Below are positions 47,532 through 56,896 of a stretch of 64,000 nucleotides of DNA, piece by piece; position 1 is the first letter of the stretch, and each line of letters starts with the position of its first letter. Source of the DNA: Verrucomicrobiota bacterium (GTDB lineage: Bacteria > Verrucomicrobiota > Verrucomicrobiia > Limisphaerales > UBA9464); assembly GCA_016871805.1 (NCBI GenBank), contig VHCG01000001.1:62001-126000 (forward strand), given 5' to 3'. The notes beneath the pieces are model-generated. The model had not been told where the DNA came from and did not search any database. It saw nothing but the letters and a program-made list of their open reading frames with translations. A program made the translations under genes and the position numbers.

Positions 47532-49244
47532 ATGAGTGAATCCCTCGACCTCGCCCTCGACTTGGAGAAGGCCTTTCTTCCCTCCTGGGCCCAGAACCCC
47601 GGCGATGCGAACGCCAGCAAATACGCCAAATACGACGGCAGCGAGGGCGCGGAACGCAGGGACGGACGCGGACCCCACGGTAATCGCCCGCCCCGTCCGG
47701 GTGGACCTGGACGCGGGGGGGGGAGGGGGGGTGGCGGCTTCGGTGGTGGCGGTGGATTCGGTCCCCGTCCCGACCGCGGACCGCGACGTGATTTCGGCCC
47801 CCGCCCTGGTGGACGGGGTCCAGGAGGGCCGGGGGGACCCGGTGGTGGTGGCGGTGGACTCCGTTGGGATCCCACCCAGGCCGGTGAGGGCGGTCATCCA
47901 GGTCGCCCCCGGGATGGACGTCGTCCCGATCGTCGCGAGGCTCCCGAGCCACTGATCCCCGTCGACATCGATCTCCGTCCGGATCCTGCCGGCGTCTCCT
48001 CCCTCGCGCGGCAGATCAAGCTGGGAGGCCGCGCCTACCCGCTGCTCGAGGTGGCCGGCCTGGTGGTCCAGAAGCCCGACCGCTACGAGGTGACCTTCCG
48101 GGTCCTGAATGGAAGGGACGGACAGCCACCGCAACGGCTGTTCGTGTGCTCGCTGGACGACAGCATCTGGCTGAGCGAGGCCGATGCGGTCCGCCATGCG
48201 CTGAAGGCCCACTTCGACACCTTCTACCAGACCCAGACCCAGCCGTGTGATCCGCCGAAGGGTGTCTGGACCCTGGTGGCGATGTTCGACGAGATCGTCC
48301 TGGGTCCTCCGAACTACCACGGATACCAAGAGCGTCTCCGCGAGATCCACGCCCAGCGGGCGCCCCGGTTGCCGTTCGAGGTCTTCAAGAGCAAGGTACG
48401 GATCGTCAAGGATGAGGCTGCCGTGAAGCAGTGGGTGGACGGGCAGAGCCAACGTCTGGAGTACACCACGCTCAACGTCCCGGAGGCCCAGACCCTCCAC
48501 TCCATCGGCGAGGTGGAGATCCATTTCCGATCGGTACACGCCATCAACCTTGTGAAGGAGGTCTCGCACTGGACGCTCAACCGGGCCCCGAACGCCCCGC
48601 GTCTGCCCGAACCCCTCCTCCGACTCCTGCGCGTGACCATGGATCGGGAGCGTCGGTTCCCGATCCGCACCATGACCTCTCTGAGTGGCGCCTTCGCACA
48701 GGCGGGTCTGCAGTTCTTCAAGCGCGACAAGACTGTCGTGCACGTGGCCGTGGCCCGGCCCCACTTCCTCGATCTCGACGCGACCGCAGTCCAGCCGGGG
48801 CTGCGTCAGATCATCGAGTTCATCAATGCGAATGCCAGGACGACACGGAAGCAGCTGGTCGAGGCGATCGCGCCAAGCCCGGCCCCTGAGGCAGCTCCGG
48901 CACCGGTGACTCCTGCGCCTGAAGCCTCATCGGCACCGGCAGAGGGAGCCGCACCAGCCCCAGCGCCTACCCCTGCCGCCCCCGCGCCGACCGCTGCACA
49001 GCAGGAGCTGCTGGGCAACCTCCACTGGCTCATCCACCAGGGCCATGTGATCGAGTTCGCCAACGGACTGCTCGAGACGGCCAAGAAGCCGACCCCGAAG
49101 CCGGAGCCCTCGGCACCGAAGGCCCAGGAACCCAAGGGCGACCGTCCGAAGAAGGATCGGCCCCCGCGGCCCCGTGGACGCTACGTCTTCGACAACGCGG
49201 GACTGCTCCCGGTTCCAGCAGCGCAGCCGGCCCTTGTGGGCTGA
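47532..49244 (+). CDS. RGG/Gly-rich conserved hypothetical protein with Ala/Pro-rich C-terminal linker
   Basis: 570 aa; PRPGGPGRGGGRGGGGFGGGGGFGPRPDRGPRRDFGPRPGGRGPGGPGGPGGGGGG then a globular domain with no recognised family. Confidence 0.85.
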   Translation: MSESLDLALDLEKAFLPSWAQNPGDANASKYAKYDGSEGAERRDGRGPHGNRPPRPGGPGRGGGRGGGGFGGGGGFGPRPDRGPRRDFGPRPGGRGPGGPGGPGGGGGGLRWDPTQAGEGGHPGRPRDGRRPDRREAPEPLIPVDIDLRPDPAGVSSLARQIKLGGRAYPLLEVAGLVVQKPDRYEVTFRVLNGRDGQPPQRLFVCSLDDSIWLSEADAVRHALKAHFDTFYQTQTQPCDPPKGVWTLVAMFDEIVLGPPNYHGYQERLREIHAQRAPRLPFEVFKSKVRIVKDEAAVKQWVDGQSQRLEYTTLNVPEAQTLHSIGEVEIHFRSVHAINLVKEVSHWTLNRAPNAPRLPEPLLRLLRVTMDRERRFPIRTMTSLSGAFAQAGLQFFKRDKTVVHVAVARPHFLDLDATAVQPGLRQIIEFINANARTTRKQLVEAIAPSPAPEAAPAPVTPAPEASSAPAEGAAPAPAPTPAAPAPTAAQQELLGNLHWLIHQGHVIEFANGLLETAKKPTPKPEPSAPKAQEPKGDRPKKDRPPRPRGRYVFDNAGLLPVPAAQPALVG

Positions 49245-49261
49245 GCCTCGAAACCCCCTCC

Positions 49262-49298
49262 AACCCGGCAGCTCCCCTCGCGGACTGCCGGGTTTTTC
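49262..49298 (+). terminator. Intrinsic terminator after the RGG-protein gene
   Basis: AACCCGGCAG...CTGCCGGGTT followed by TTTC. Confidence 0.88.
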
Positions 49299-49353
49299 AT
49301 TCCAGTCACGGCACCACCTTGCCCGATCCCCGCCCCGCCACCATCCTCGGCGC

Positions 49354-50322
49354 ATGAGGATCATCCACCTTGAGATCGCGGCGTGGTTCGCGTTCGCCCT
49401 GCTGGTCGGCTGGGGGTGCAACCCCAAGCCGGAGGCGCCAGCCCCTGGCAGCGCCTCCTCCAGCATCACCAACTACACGGTCCGCGGAGTGGTGAAGTCG
49501 CTGAAGCGCCCGGAACGCGAGGCGGTGATCCGTCATGAGGAGATCCCCGGATACATGCCCGCCATGACCATGCCGTTCACGGTCCGGGAATCCCGGGAGC
49601 TGGACGGGGTCGACCCCGGCGACTCCGTGGAGTTCCGGTTGCGGGTGACCGAGACCGATGGGTGGATCGACCAGGTCAAGGTCGTGGCCAAGGCGGATCC
49701 GGCGACCCGGAAGCCGGTCGTCACGAACGCCCCGGCTGCGACCCCGACCGCGACCAACGCGGCCTTTCGGGTGCTCCCCAACGTGCCGGATCTAAAGCCC
49801 GGGGACCTGGTCCCGGACTACGCCTTCACGAACCAGGTCGGCCAGACCGTCCGGCTGGAATCCTTCCGGGGACAGGCCCTCGCGGTCTCGTTCATCTTCA
49901 CCCGGTGCCCGTTTCCGCTGTTCTGTCCCCGCATGAGCGAGCGCTTCGCCGAGGTCCAGGCCGCGTTTGCCGCACAGAAGGTCGAGGCCACCAACTGGCA
50001 CCTGCTTTCCATCACCTTCGATCCGGAGTTCGACACACCCGAGGTCCTGAAGGCCTACGGCCAGCGCTGGAAGGCCGATCCGAGGCACTGGACGCTGGCG
50101 ACGGGTGGGTTCGGCCAGATCGAGCCCTTCGCCACCAGCGTGGGGCTCTACTTCGGCCGGGGGGTGTCAATCGCGGACCAGAACCACAACCTTCGGACCC
50201 TCGTGATTGGACCCGACGGTCGACTCGTGCAGGTCTTCCGCGGCAACGAATGGTCCGCCGGGGCGCTGGTGCAGTCGCTCCGCGAGGCAATGGCGACGCC
50301 GGAGAAGGCATCCGGGAAGTGA
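49354..50322 (+). CDS. CusF-like copper-binding domain fused to a SCO1/SenC domain, lipoprotein
   Basis: Lipobox LVGWGC; GVVKSLKRPEREAVIRHEEIPGYMPAMTMPF; SCO-type FIFTRCPFPLFCPRMSERF. Confidence 0.92.
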   Translation: MRIIHLEIAAWFAFALLVGWGCNPKPEAPAPGSASSSITNYTVRGVVKSLKRPEREAVIRHEEIPGYMPAMTMPFTVRESRELDGVDPGDSVEFRLRVTETDGWIDQVKVVAKADPATRKPVVTNAPAATPTATNAAFRVLPNVPDLKPGDLVPDYAFTNQVGQTVRLESFRGQALAVSFIFTRCPFPLFCPRMSERFAEVQAAFAAQKVEATNWHLLSITFDPEFDTPEVLKAYGQRWKADPRHWTLATGGFGQIEPFATSVGLYFGRGVSIADQNHNLRTLVIGPDGRLVQVFRGNEWSAGALVQSLREAMATPEKASGK

Positions 50323-50350
50323 CGCCGCATCGGGTCGCTTCCGCCCGGGA

Positions 50351-51442
50351 TCACCGTCCCTTCGTCGCGAAGTCCTGGATCCGGTTCCGGTCGGCCGCGA
50401 GGAGGTAGACGAGACCGCCGATGGCGCTCCAGACGAGGTTGACGGTGTAGGCGATCAGGGAAAGCGAGAGGGCGAGTCCGGGCTTGAGGGACAATCCGGG
50501 GATCGAGAGCAGCCAGACGAAGAGGTTCTCCCGCACCCCAAGGCCAGAGGGGGTTGCCGGGAGGGCGGCGATGCAGATGACCAAAAGGGAGACCAGGGCG
50601 ATGAATGAGGCATCGACAGTCATCCCAAGCCCACGGGCCAGCACCACATAGGTGAGGGCCACCACGATCCCGATGGCGGCCGACAGCGCCAGCATCCGGA
50701 CGAGGAACCAGGGACGACGACCCAACTGCCGACAGGTCGCCAGAGCCCGAAGCGCCGACGTCCCGTGCGGAATCCTCTCCGCGAGCCTCGAGATCCATCC
50801 GCCCTGCTCGAGCAACCGGGTGTAGAACCCCGCCACCAGCAGACCCAAGGCCGCCATCAGCATGAGCAGCAGCGTCAGGGCGACCACCTGGAACCGCTGG
50901 AAATCCTGAACCAGGTGCCAGTGATCGATCACGAGCACAGCGGCGACCACCAGGAGGCCCAGCATGCCGAGCAGTCGATCGACGAAGACGGTCACCGCCG
51001 CCGCCCCCTCCTGGTTCGGACAGCTCCGGGCGGCATACCAGGCCTTGATGACATCCCCGCCGGCCGTGCCGAGAAGAAAGGCGTTGAAGAACTGGGCGAT
51101 CAGGGAGATCCGAACGACGTCCCTGCCTCCCATGGACAATCCCTGTTCCTGCAGGACCTGTCTCCAGCGCCATGCCCCGAGGGCCACGAGGAGTCCACAC
51201 AGGAGAAACGCGGTGGCCAGGCTCACGCCATCGAGGAGACGGAAGGTGGCCCAGAGGGCGAGCGGCCCATGGATCCAGGCCAGCCGACGCTGTTCCCACT
51301 TCCCCATCGAGGCCCATTCAGGTCCCCCATCTCTCAGCAGCTCCAGCTGGACCTCGTTGCAGAAGATGACGTGCAGGATCACCGCCAGCAGCAGCCAGCC
51401 CACGAGGGCTCGGGCCACGCTCGGGATCGACGGGACACGCAC
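50351..51442 (-). CDS. Lysylphosphatidylglycerol synthase TM-region / UPF0104 family membrane protein
   Basis: Multiple TMs; FFNAFLLGTAGGDVIKAWYAARS, VDRLLGMLGLL, LPATPSGLGVRENLFVWLL. Confidence 0.88.
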   Translation of the reverse strand: MRVPSIPSVARALVGWLLLAVILHVIFCNEVQLELLRDGGPEWASMGKWEQRRLAWIHGPLALWATFRLLDGVSLATAFLLCGLLVALGAWRWRQVLQEQGLSMGGRDVVRISLIAQFFNAFLLGTAGGDVIKAWYAARSCPNQEGAAAVTVFVDRLLGMLGLLVVAAVLVIDHWHLVQDFQRFQVVALTLLLMLMAALGLLVAGFYTRLLEQGGWISRLAERIPHGTSALRALATCRQLGRRPWFLVRMLALSAAIGIVVALTYVVLARGLGMTVDASFIALVSLLVICIAALPATPSGLGVRENLFVWLLSIPGLSLKPGLALSLSLIAYTVNLVWSAIGGLVYLLAADRNRIQDFATKGR

Positions 51443-51451
51443 GACGGACCC

Positions 51452-52372
51452 CTACTCCTCACCCCAGACCGACCTGATGTGCGCGAACCCGCGACGGACA
51501 TACTCCGTCTCGGTGCCGGGACTGAGCTCAAGGACCTTGATGTGCTCGGGTCGGACAAACGGGCGAAGCGCGCCGTAGTCGATCATGCCTGAACCCGGCG
51601 GGCTGTGGTCGTGCTGACCCTCCTCGTCGGCGATCACATCGTGCACATGCAGTCCCTCCAGTCGCTCGGCCATTCCCTCCAGATGGAGCGCATGCTGGAT
51701 CAGGCCAAGGTTCTCCTTGATCTGGGCATGCCCACAGTCGTGCCAGTAACGGACGTTCGGCGGCAGCTGGGCAAGGAAGATGGGGAGGTCGTGGTCGAAC
51801 GGGATCTCCTCGACCGCCTCCCGGTTCTCGATGCCCAGCAGCAGACCCTCGGCGGCAGCGGCATCCGCCAGGTTGCGGATCATGTCGAGGGCCAGCTCCA
51901 GGGGGCGTTCCTTCCGGCGCTCCCGTTTGGAGTCCATCTCCTCGACCAGCTTGCGATACCGGGGCGTCTCGCGCTCGCCGCAGGCGACCATCTCCTCGAG
52001 CTTCTCGTTGTAGTCCTTGATGTCGACCTGGCCCGAATGCAGGACCACCAGCTTGGCGCCGACCCGTGCGGCGGTCTCGATCGTCTTGAGGGAGTGTTTC
52101 CAGGCCGACTCCCGTTCCCGGCGGTCCTCGGCGCTGAACTTGAACAGGTTCGGTGCCGGCCAATGCACGCCCATGGGCAACGGGCAGAAATTGTGGAGGG
52201 TCGAGATCTTGATCTCACCCGCCTGCACGGCGTCGAGGATGCCGGGCAACAGGCTGATCCGGATGCCATGGCTCAGCTCGGCATACTCGAAGCCGAGCTC
52301 ACGGATCTCTCGCAGCATCGCCCGGCCGTCGGTGTGGCGTCCGGAGTTCCAACAGGTCGAAAGGGAGTACAT
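51452..52372 (-). CDS. Sugar phosphate isomerase/epimerase (xylose isomerase-like TIM barrel)
   Basis: MYSLSTCWNSGRHTDGRAMLREIRELGFEYAELSHGIR; VRYWHDCGHAQIKENLGLI; LHVHDVIADEEGQHDHSPPGSGMIDY. Confidence 0.88.
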   Translation of the reverse strand: MYSLSTCWNSGRHTDGRAMLREIRELGFEYAELSHGIRISLLPGILDAVQAGEIKISTLHNFCPLPMGVHWPAPNLFKFSAEDRRERESAWKHSLKTIETAARVGAKLVVLHSGQVDIKDYNEKLEEMVACGERETPRYRKLVEEMDSKRERRKERPLELALDMIRNLADAAAAEGLLLGIENREAVEEIPFDHDLPIFLAQLPPNVRYWHDCGHAQIKENLGLIQHALHLEGMAERLEGLHVHDVIADEEGQHDHSPPGSGMIDYGALRPFVRPEHIKVLELSPGTETEYVRRGFAHIRSVWGEE

Positions 52373-52377
52373 GAAAG

Positions 52378-52420
52378 TGAAAAGTCGCCGGAGGTGCCCC
52401 TTCAGACAACAACCGGCGAC
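52378..52420 (-). terminator. Candidate intrinsic terminator downstream of rpsU
   Basis: Minus strand GTCGCCGG-N21-CCGGCGAC stem followed by TTTTCACTTT. Confidence 0.55.
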
Positions 52421-52447
52421 ATGGGATTCAATACGACAGACCGTTCA

Positions 52448-52645
52448 TCACTGATCGGCGTAGCGGGCGGCCAGCATCGCGCTGAACTTGGCCACCTTGA
52501 GCTTGCGGCGGCGGCGCTCGCTCGGCTTCTCGTAGTGCCGCTTGTTGCGGACCTCACGAAGGGTGTTCTCCCGGTCGACCTTCTTCTTCAGTCGGCGCAG
52601 GGCCCGATCGATCGGTTCGCCTTTCTTGAGTTTGATTTCGCTCAA
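52448..52645 (-). CDS. rpsU: 30S ribosomal protein S21
   Basis: LSEIKLKKGEPIDRALRRLKKKVDRENTLREVRNKRHYEKPSERRRRKLK; probable TTG start. Confidence 0.9.
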   Translation of the reverse strand: MSEIKLKKGEPIDRALRRLKKKVDRENTLREVRNKRHYEKPSERRRRKLKVAKFSAMLAARYADQ

Positions 52646-52900
52646 ATCACGTTCACGTCCTTTCCTCAACACGGTTCCCGGACCAGACGGCCCAAGACTC
52701 CGCGCCCGCCTGTACGGGACAGATGGGGAAACCGGGAACTCGCCTAGGCAAGCCCCGGGGGACGAGTGAGATACGCTTTTTTCAGGCCGAGGCAAGAGCG
52801 GAAACCGGCCCAGGTCGACTTATTCGGCGGCCGACCCGGGATGCCCCGGGCCTCATCCGGACCGATCGCAGACCTCCAGACCTCGACGCCCCAGGCGGGC

Positions 52901-54835
52901 TCATTCCCGGAGACGCACCGGTCGCTCGTCGCGATCCTCCAGGAGACCCCGCCACACCTCGCCGCCCACCCCGACGCCATCCCGCCCCACCAGGACCGGT
53001 GCCGGGAAGGAATCGCCGCTCTTCCCAAGGCGGGCCTTCCACGGGCCCAGAACGGCCTCCAGGGCTGGGGAACGCTGGCCTGGGGAAAGGACGTAGTCAT
53101 ATCCCGTGGGGACCCGATCCGGAGTCCCACGGAGCGATCGCTCCGCGACACATCGCACCGCCGCGTATGGATCGTCCATCAACTGCCCCAGGTAGGGAGC
53201 GATCCAGTCGAACCCCGACGCCGCCCGGGCTGGGGCCCATCCCAGGTGCCAGGCCATGAGGGCCCGCTGGCCCGCGTCCCCCGCCAGTGTGATCCGGACG
53301 GAGTCCGCCACCGTCCGCTGCACCTCGTCCAGCACCGGGGCCTTCTGACCGTACCACCGCTCCAGATGCCCAGCAGTCCAGTCCAGGGTGCGATCCAGAT
53401 GACACAGATTGCAGGCGTTCGGCCGGCCTGTGGACAGCTCCACATCCACCCTTGGGCTACTGACTTCATGGCTTCGGATCGCGGTGAGGACCCCGTAGGT
53501 CGTGTGCGGCATGTGACAGTTGTAGCAGTCGCTCCCAGAGGATCCGGGCCGGTGGTGCGTATGGGCCTCCTGGACGGCCGGTTCCCGGAACCGCTCATGG
53601 CACTGCGTGCAAGCCCGAGCATCCTGCCGGTTCACAGCCAGGAGGTCGGCCGGCTCGCTTTCGTGGAGAGAATGACATGACAAACAGGAGAACCGGCCTC
53701 CCTTGAAACACGGGGATTGGACGAGTCCGTTGTGTTCCCGGCCGCTGACACGAACCATGCCGTCGGACCAGAAGAAATCCTCAAGGAGCTGGGGATTGCG
53801 GGCGATGTACTCGCGCAGTCCCGGCACGCGTTCCACCTCGTCCGGCTGGATGAGGGGAGTGGTGTCCGCCAGCACATCGCCGGGGCGGAACCGGAAGCCG
53901 TCCTGCCGCCAGTTCTCGGCGCGATCGATCCACTTCATCGAGTGGCAGAACCCACAGGTCTCGGACGCCCTCACCGGATCGATCTTCTCGGGATGGACGA
54001 TCTCACGGGCGAGGGTGGTCGGATCGGGCTTCGGGGCGTTCAGACCGGCGGCCCGACGCGCCTCGACATGGGCCCGACCGGGTCCGTGGCAGGCCTCGCA
54101 GGAGATGCCGAGCTCGGCGGCCCGGGTGTCCATGCGCCTCGCCACAGGGTCGACCCGCGGTTCGATCGCCGTGGTGTGACACCGACTGCAGGTGACATTC
54201 CAGGCCTCCGACTGATGCGACATCCCCGGGGGACGCAGGAAGGTCGAGTTGCGCGGCACCCACCGCTGCTCGGGGATCAGCCAGGTGAACGGGAAGCCCA
54301 CCTGCAGGTTGCCGCTGCCCTCCGGCATCCAGAACACCTGCATGTGATGGGACCCCGTCACGAGGGTCACCTCGGTGTCGAGGACCGGCGTGCCCGCGTC
54401 CGACAACGGACCCGGGGCCACCTTCTCGAGGCGGACCTTGAGGGCCTGTCCCTCCTGCGACAGCCGGAAACGGGTGCCGTCGTTGGTGAGGACAACATTC
54501 CTGAAATCGGCCCGCACGGTCTCCGGGGAGGCCCGCTGGGTCATGGTCCGATGATACGTCCGATGCCAGGACTGGAACTGATCCACATGGCATTCCCTGC
54601 AGGATTCGGAACCGAGATAGCCCTCGGGACCTCCCTGACGTGGGATCCGGTCATCGGACGCAGGGACCGATTGGGACCGGGTTGGAGTGGAGGCCTGCTC
54701 CAGCGGCGGCGGGGTGGCGACCGGCTCCCCGCGTCGGGAACATCCAGCCAACGCCAGGATGAGAAGGACCCACATCACCCCCCCCAGGGCGGAAACCCTC
54801 GGGATCCACGGAGGAGTCGGGAGCCGGAGGTGCAT
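52901..54835 (-). CDS. Octaheme-type multiheme c-type cytochrome lipoprotein
   Basis: Eight CxxCH motifs (CRECH, CSRCH, CEACH, CGFCH, CLSCH, CTQCH, CYNCH, CNLCH); LALAGC lipobox. Confidence 0.92.
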   Translation of the reverse strand: MHLRLPTPPWIPRVSALGGVMWVLLILALAGCSRRGEPVATPPPLEQASTPTRSQSVPASDDRIPRQGGPEGYLGSESCRECHVDQFQSWHRTYHRTMTQRASPETVRADFRNVVLTNDGTRFRLSQEGQALKVRLEKVAPGPLSDAGTPVLDTEVTLVTGSHHMQVFWMPEGSGNLQVGFPFTWLIPEQRWVPRNSTFLRPPGMSHQSEAWNVTCSRCHTTAIEPRVDPVARRMDTRAAELGISCEACHGPGRAHVEARRAAGLNAPKPDPTTLAREIVHPEKIDPVRASETCGFCHSMKWIDRAENWRQDGFRFRPGDVLADTTPLIQPDEVERVPGLREYIARNPQLLEDFFWSDGMVRVSGREHNGLVQSPCFKGGRFSCLSCHSLHESEPADLLAVNRQDARACTQCHERFREPAVQEAHTHHRPGSSGSDCYNCHMPHTTYGVLTAIRSHEVSSPRVDVELSTGRPNACNLCHLDRTLDWTAGHLERWYGQKAPVLDEVQRTVADSVRITLAGDAGQRALMAWHLGWAPARAASGFDWIAPYLGQLMDDPYAAVRCVAERSLRGTPDRVPTGYDYVLSPGQRSPALEAVLGPWKARLGKSGDSFPAPVLVGRDGVGVGGEVWRGLLEDRDERPVRLRE

Positions 54836-54853
54836 GAGGCCGGGAGGGTGGGG

Positions 54854-55333
54854 TCACCGCGGGGACAGCGTCCCCAGGAGATGCGCCATCTCGAGCGCGG
54901 TGCGGGCCGCCTCACGTCCACGGTTGGTCTTCGGGTCCAGACACCGGACCCGCGCCTGCTCCACGCCCGCGACCGTCAGCACCTCATGGATCATCGGGAC
55001 CCCGGTCTTGAGCGCGAGCCGCATCAGACCCTGGCTGACCGCCTCGCCGATGTGGTCGGCATGGGAGGTTTCGCCCTGCAGGATCAGGCCGAGGCAGACG
55101 ACCGCGTCCGGCGGCTGGGGCAGACGCCGTGTGAGGGCTGCGGCGGCGACGGGGATTTCCCAGGCTCCCGGGACCCGGACCACCTCGGGCTCCGGGGCCC
55201 CGGCGGCCCGGAGCGTCTCCCGGGCCGATTCCAACATGCCGTCGACGAACTGGGCGTTGTATCGCGAGGCGACGATGGCGATCCGCAGTCCGGATCCGGG
55301 AGGGAGCGAGGCACCTGAGTCCGCGGTCAACAT
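54854..55333 (-). CDS. ribH: 6,7-dimethyl-8-ribityllumazine synthase
   Basis: RIAIVASRYNAQFVDGMLESARETL, VRVPGAWEIPVAAAAL, VVCLGLILQGETSHADHIGEAVSQGLM. Confidence 0.96.
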   Translation of the reverse strand: MLTADSGASLPPGSGLRIAIVASRYNAQFVDGMLESARETLRAAGAPEPEVVRVPGAWEIPVAAAALTRRLPQPPDAVVCLGLILQGETSHADHIGEAVSQGLMRLALKTGVPMIHEVLTVAGVEQARVRCLDPKTNRGREAARTALEMAHLLGTLSPR

Positions 55334-55480
55334 GACAAAACCCTCCTGCACGCGGGCGACTCACTCAACCCCCAACTCTGGCGCCGAACGCCTGAAGAGG
55401 ATCCAGCGAACAAGTTGCTTGGCGGGGGGACGCGGACGGGACGATCCTCCGGATCTGGGCCGAACCGCCTCCTGAACCCC

Positions 55481-56863
55481 ATGTCGATCCGATATCTGAA
55501 TCTCCTGGTGGGCCTGCTTTTGGGCCTTGGACTCCGGATGGCCGCCGTCGCGGCGGTCGCCCCCACGTCTCCAGCGGATTCCTGGCCCACGAACGCCCTG
55601 AGCCTGAACGACGCGCTGGAGGTCGCCCTGCGCCAGAGTCCGACCATCCTGAAGGGGCGTCAGGACATCCAGGAATCCTACGGGGTCTCCCTGCAGCTCA
55701 GGTCCGCCATGCTGCCGCGGATCACGGGTGCGGCCTCCTACCAGGCGATCGGGGACGGCAACATCGAGTCTGTCCAGACACCCACATTCGGCTTCCGCCT
55801 GCGCAACAACCAGTTCTGGAACGCCAACATCCTGGTGAGCCAGCCCATCTACGCCGGCGGCGGGATCCAGTCCCGGGTCCGATCCGCCGGGCTCACCCGC
55901 GAGGCCGCCCTCGCCCAGTTCCAGGCGATCGTCGCGGACGCCCTCCTCTCCATCAAGGTGGCCTACGACGACGTCCTGCTCACGATGGAGCAGATCCAGA
56001 CCCAGAAGGCCTCGGTGGCGCTGCTCGAGAAGGAGCTCCTGGACCAGAAGCGGCGCTTCGACGCCGGGACGGCCCCGCGGTTCAACGTCCTGCGGGCCGA
56101 GGTCGAACTCGCCAACGCCAAACCCCGACTGATCCGCGCCGAGAACGCGTTCCGCATCTCGCGGGACACCCTCGCCACGCTGCTGGGCTGGAACATCCCG
56201 ACCAACAGCCTCGACAGCATCCCGCTGCGGCTGTCCGACCGCCTGGCCGCGGAACCCTTCGACATCACCCTCCCCATGGCCATCGCCAAGGCCCGGGTCC
56301 AGCGCCCCGAGCTGACCGTCCGCGCCATGGACCGCCGCATCAAGAAGGAGGACGTCACCCAGGCCCAGGCCAACTACTACCCCTCCGTTGGGATCGCCGG
56401 CGGATACCAGGGGCAGAGTCGCGTGTTCTCGGATGACCTCTCGCTGGTGCTCGATGGCTGGACCGCCGGGGCGCAGTTCAACTGGAGCATCCTCGATTTC
56501 GGCCTGACCAAGGGGCGGGTCGACGCCGCGAAGGCGCGGTTGGCGAAATCCGAGATCGACCAGGACGACACCGTTCGTCGGATCGACCTCGAGGTCCGGA
56601 CCGCCCACTCGACCTTCATCGAGGCCCGCGAGGTCCTCGCATCCCAGCAGAAGGTGATCGAACAGGCGGAGGAGGCGGTCCGCCTCGCAATGGCCCGGAA
56701 CGACGCGGGATCGGGCACCCAGCTGGATGTCCTGTCGGCCCAGACGGCGCTCACCGAGGCCCGCACGGTGCATGCCCAGGCGCTGCGCGACTATGCCGTG
56801 GCCCTTGCCCGCCTCGACCGGGCCATGGGCGATGGCATCCAGCTTCTCGCGGGCAAGCTCTGA
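55481..56863 (+). CDS. TolC-family outer membrane efflux protein
   Basis: 461 aa; LSLNDALEVALRQSPTILKGRQDIQESYG; two OEP repeats. Confidence 0.93.
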   Translation: MSIRYLNLLVGLLLGLGLRMAAVAAVAPTSPADSWPTNALSLNDALEVALRQSPTILKGRQDIQESYGVSLQLRSAMLPRITGAASYQAIGDGNIESVQTPTFGFRLRNNQFWNANILVSQPIYAGGGIQSRVRSAGLTREAALAQFQAIVADALLSIKVAYDDVLLTMEQIQTQKASVALLEKELLDQKRRFDAGTAPRFNVLRAEVELANAKPRLIRAENAFRISRDTLATLLGWNIPTNSLDSIPLRLSDRLAAEPFDITLPMAIAKARVQRPELTVRAMDRRIKKEDVTQAQANYYPSVGIAGGYQGQSRVFSDDLSLVLDGWTAGAQFNWSILDFGLTKGRVDAAKARLAKSEIDQDDTVRRIDLEVRTAHSTFIEAREVLASQQKVIEQAEEAVRLAMARNDAGSGTQLDVLSAQTALTEARTVHAQALRDYAVALARLDRAMGDGIQLLAGKL

Positions 56864-56896
56864 GCACCGCGTCGACCGACTCCGGTTCGACCCCTC

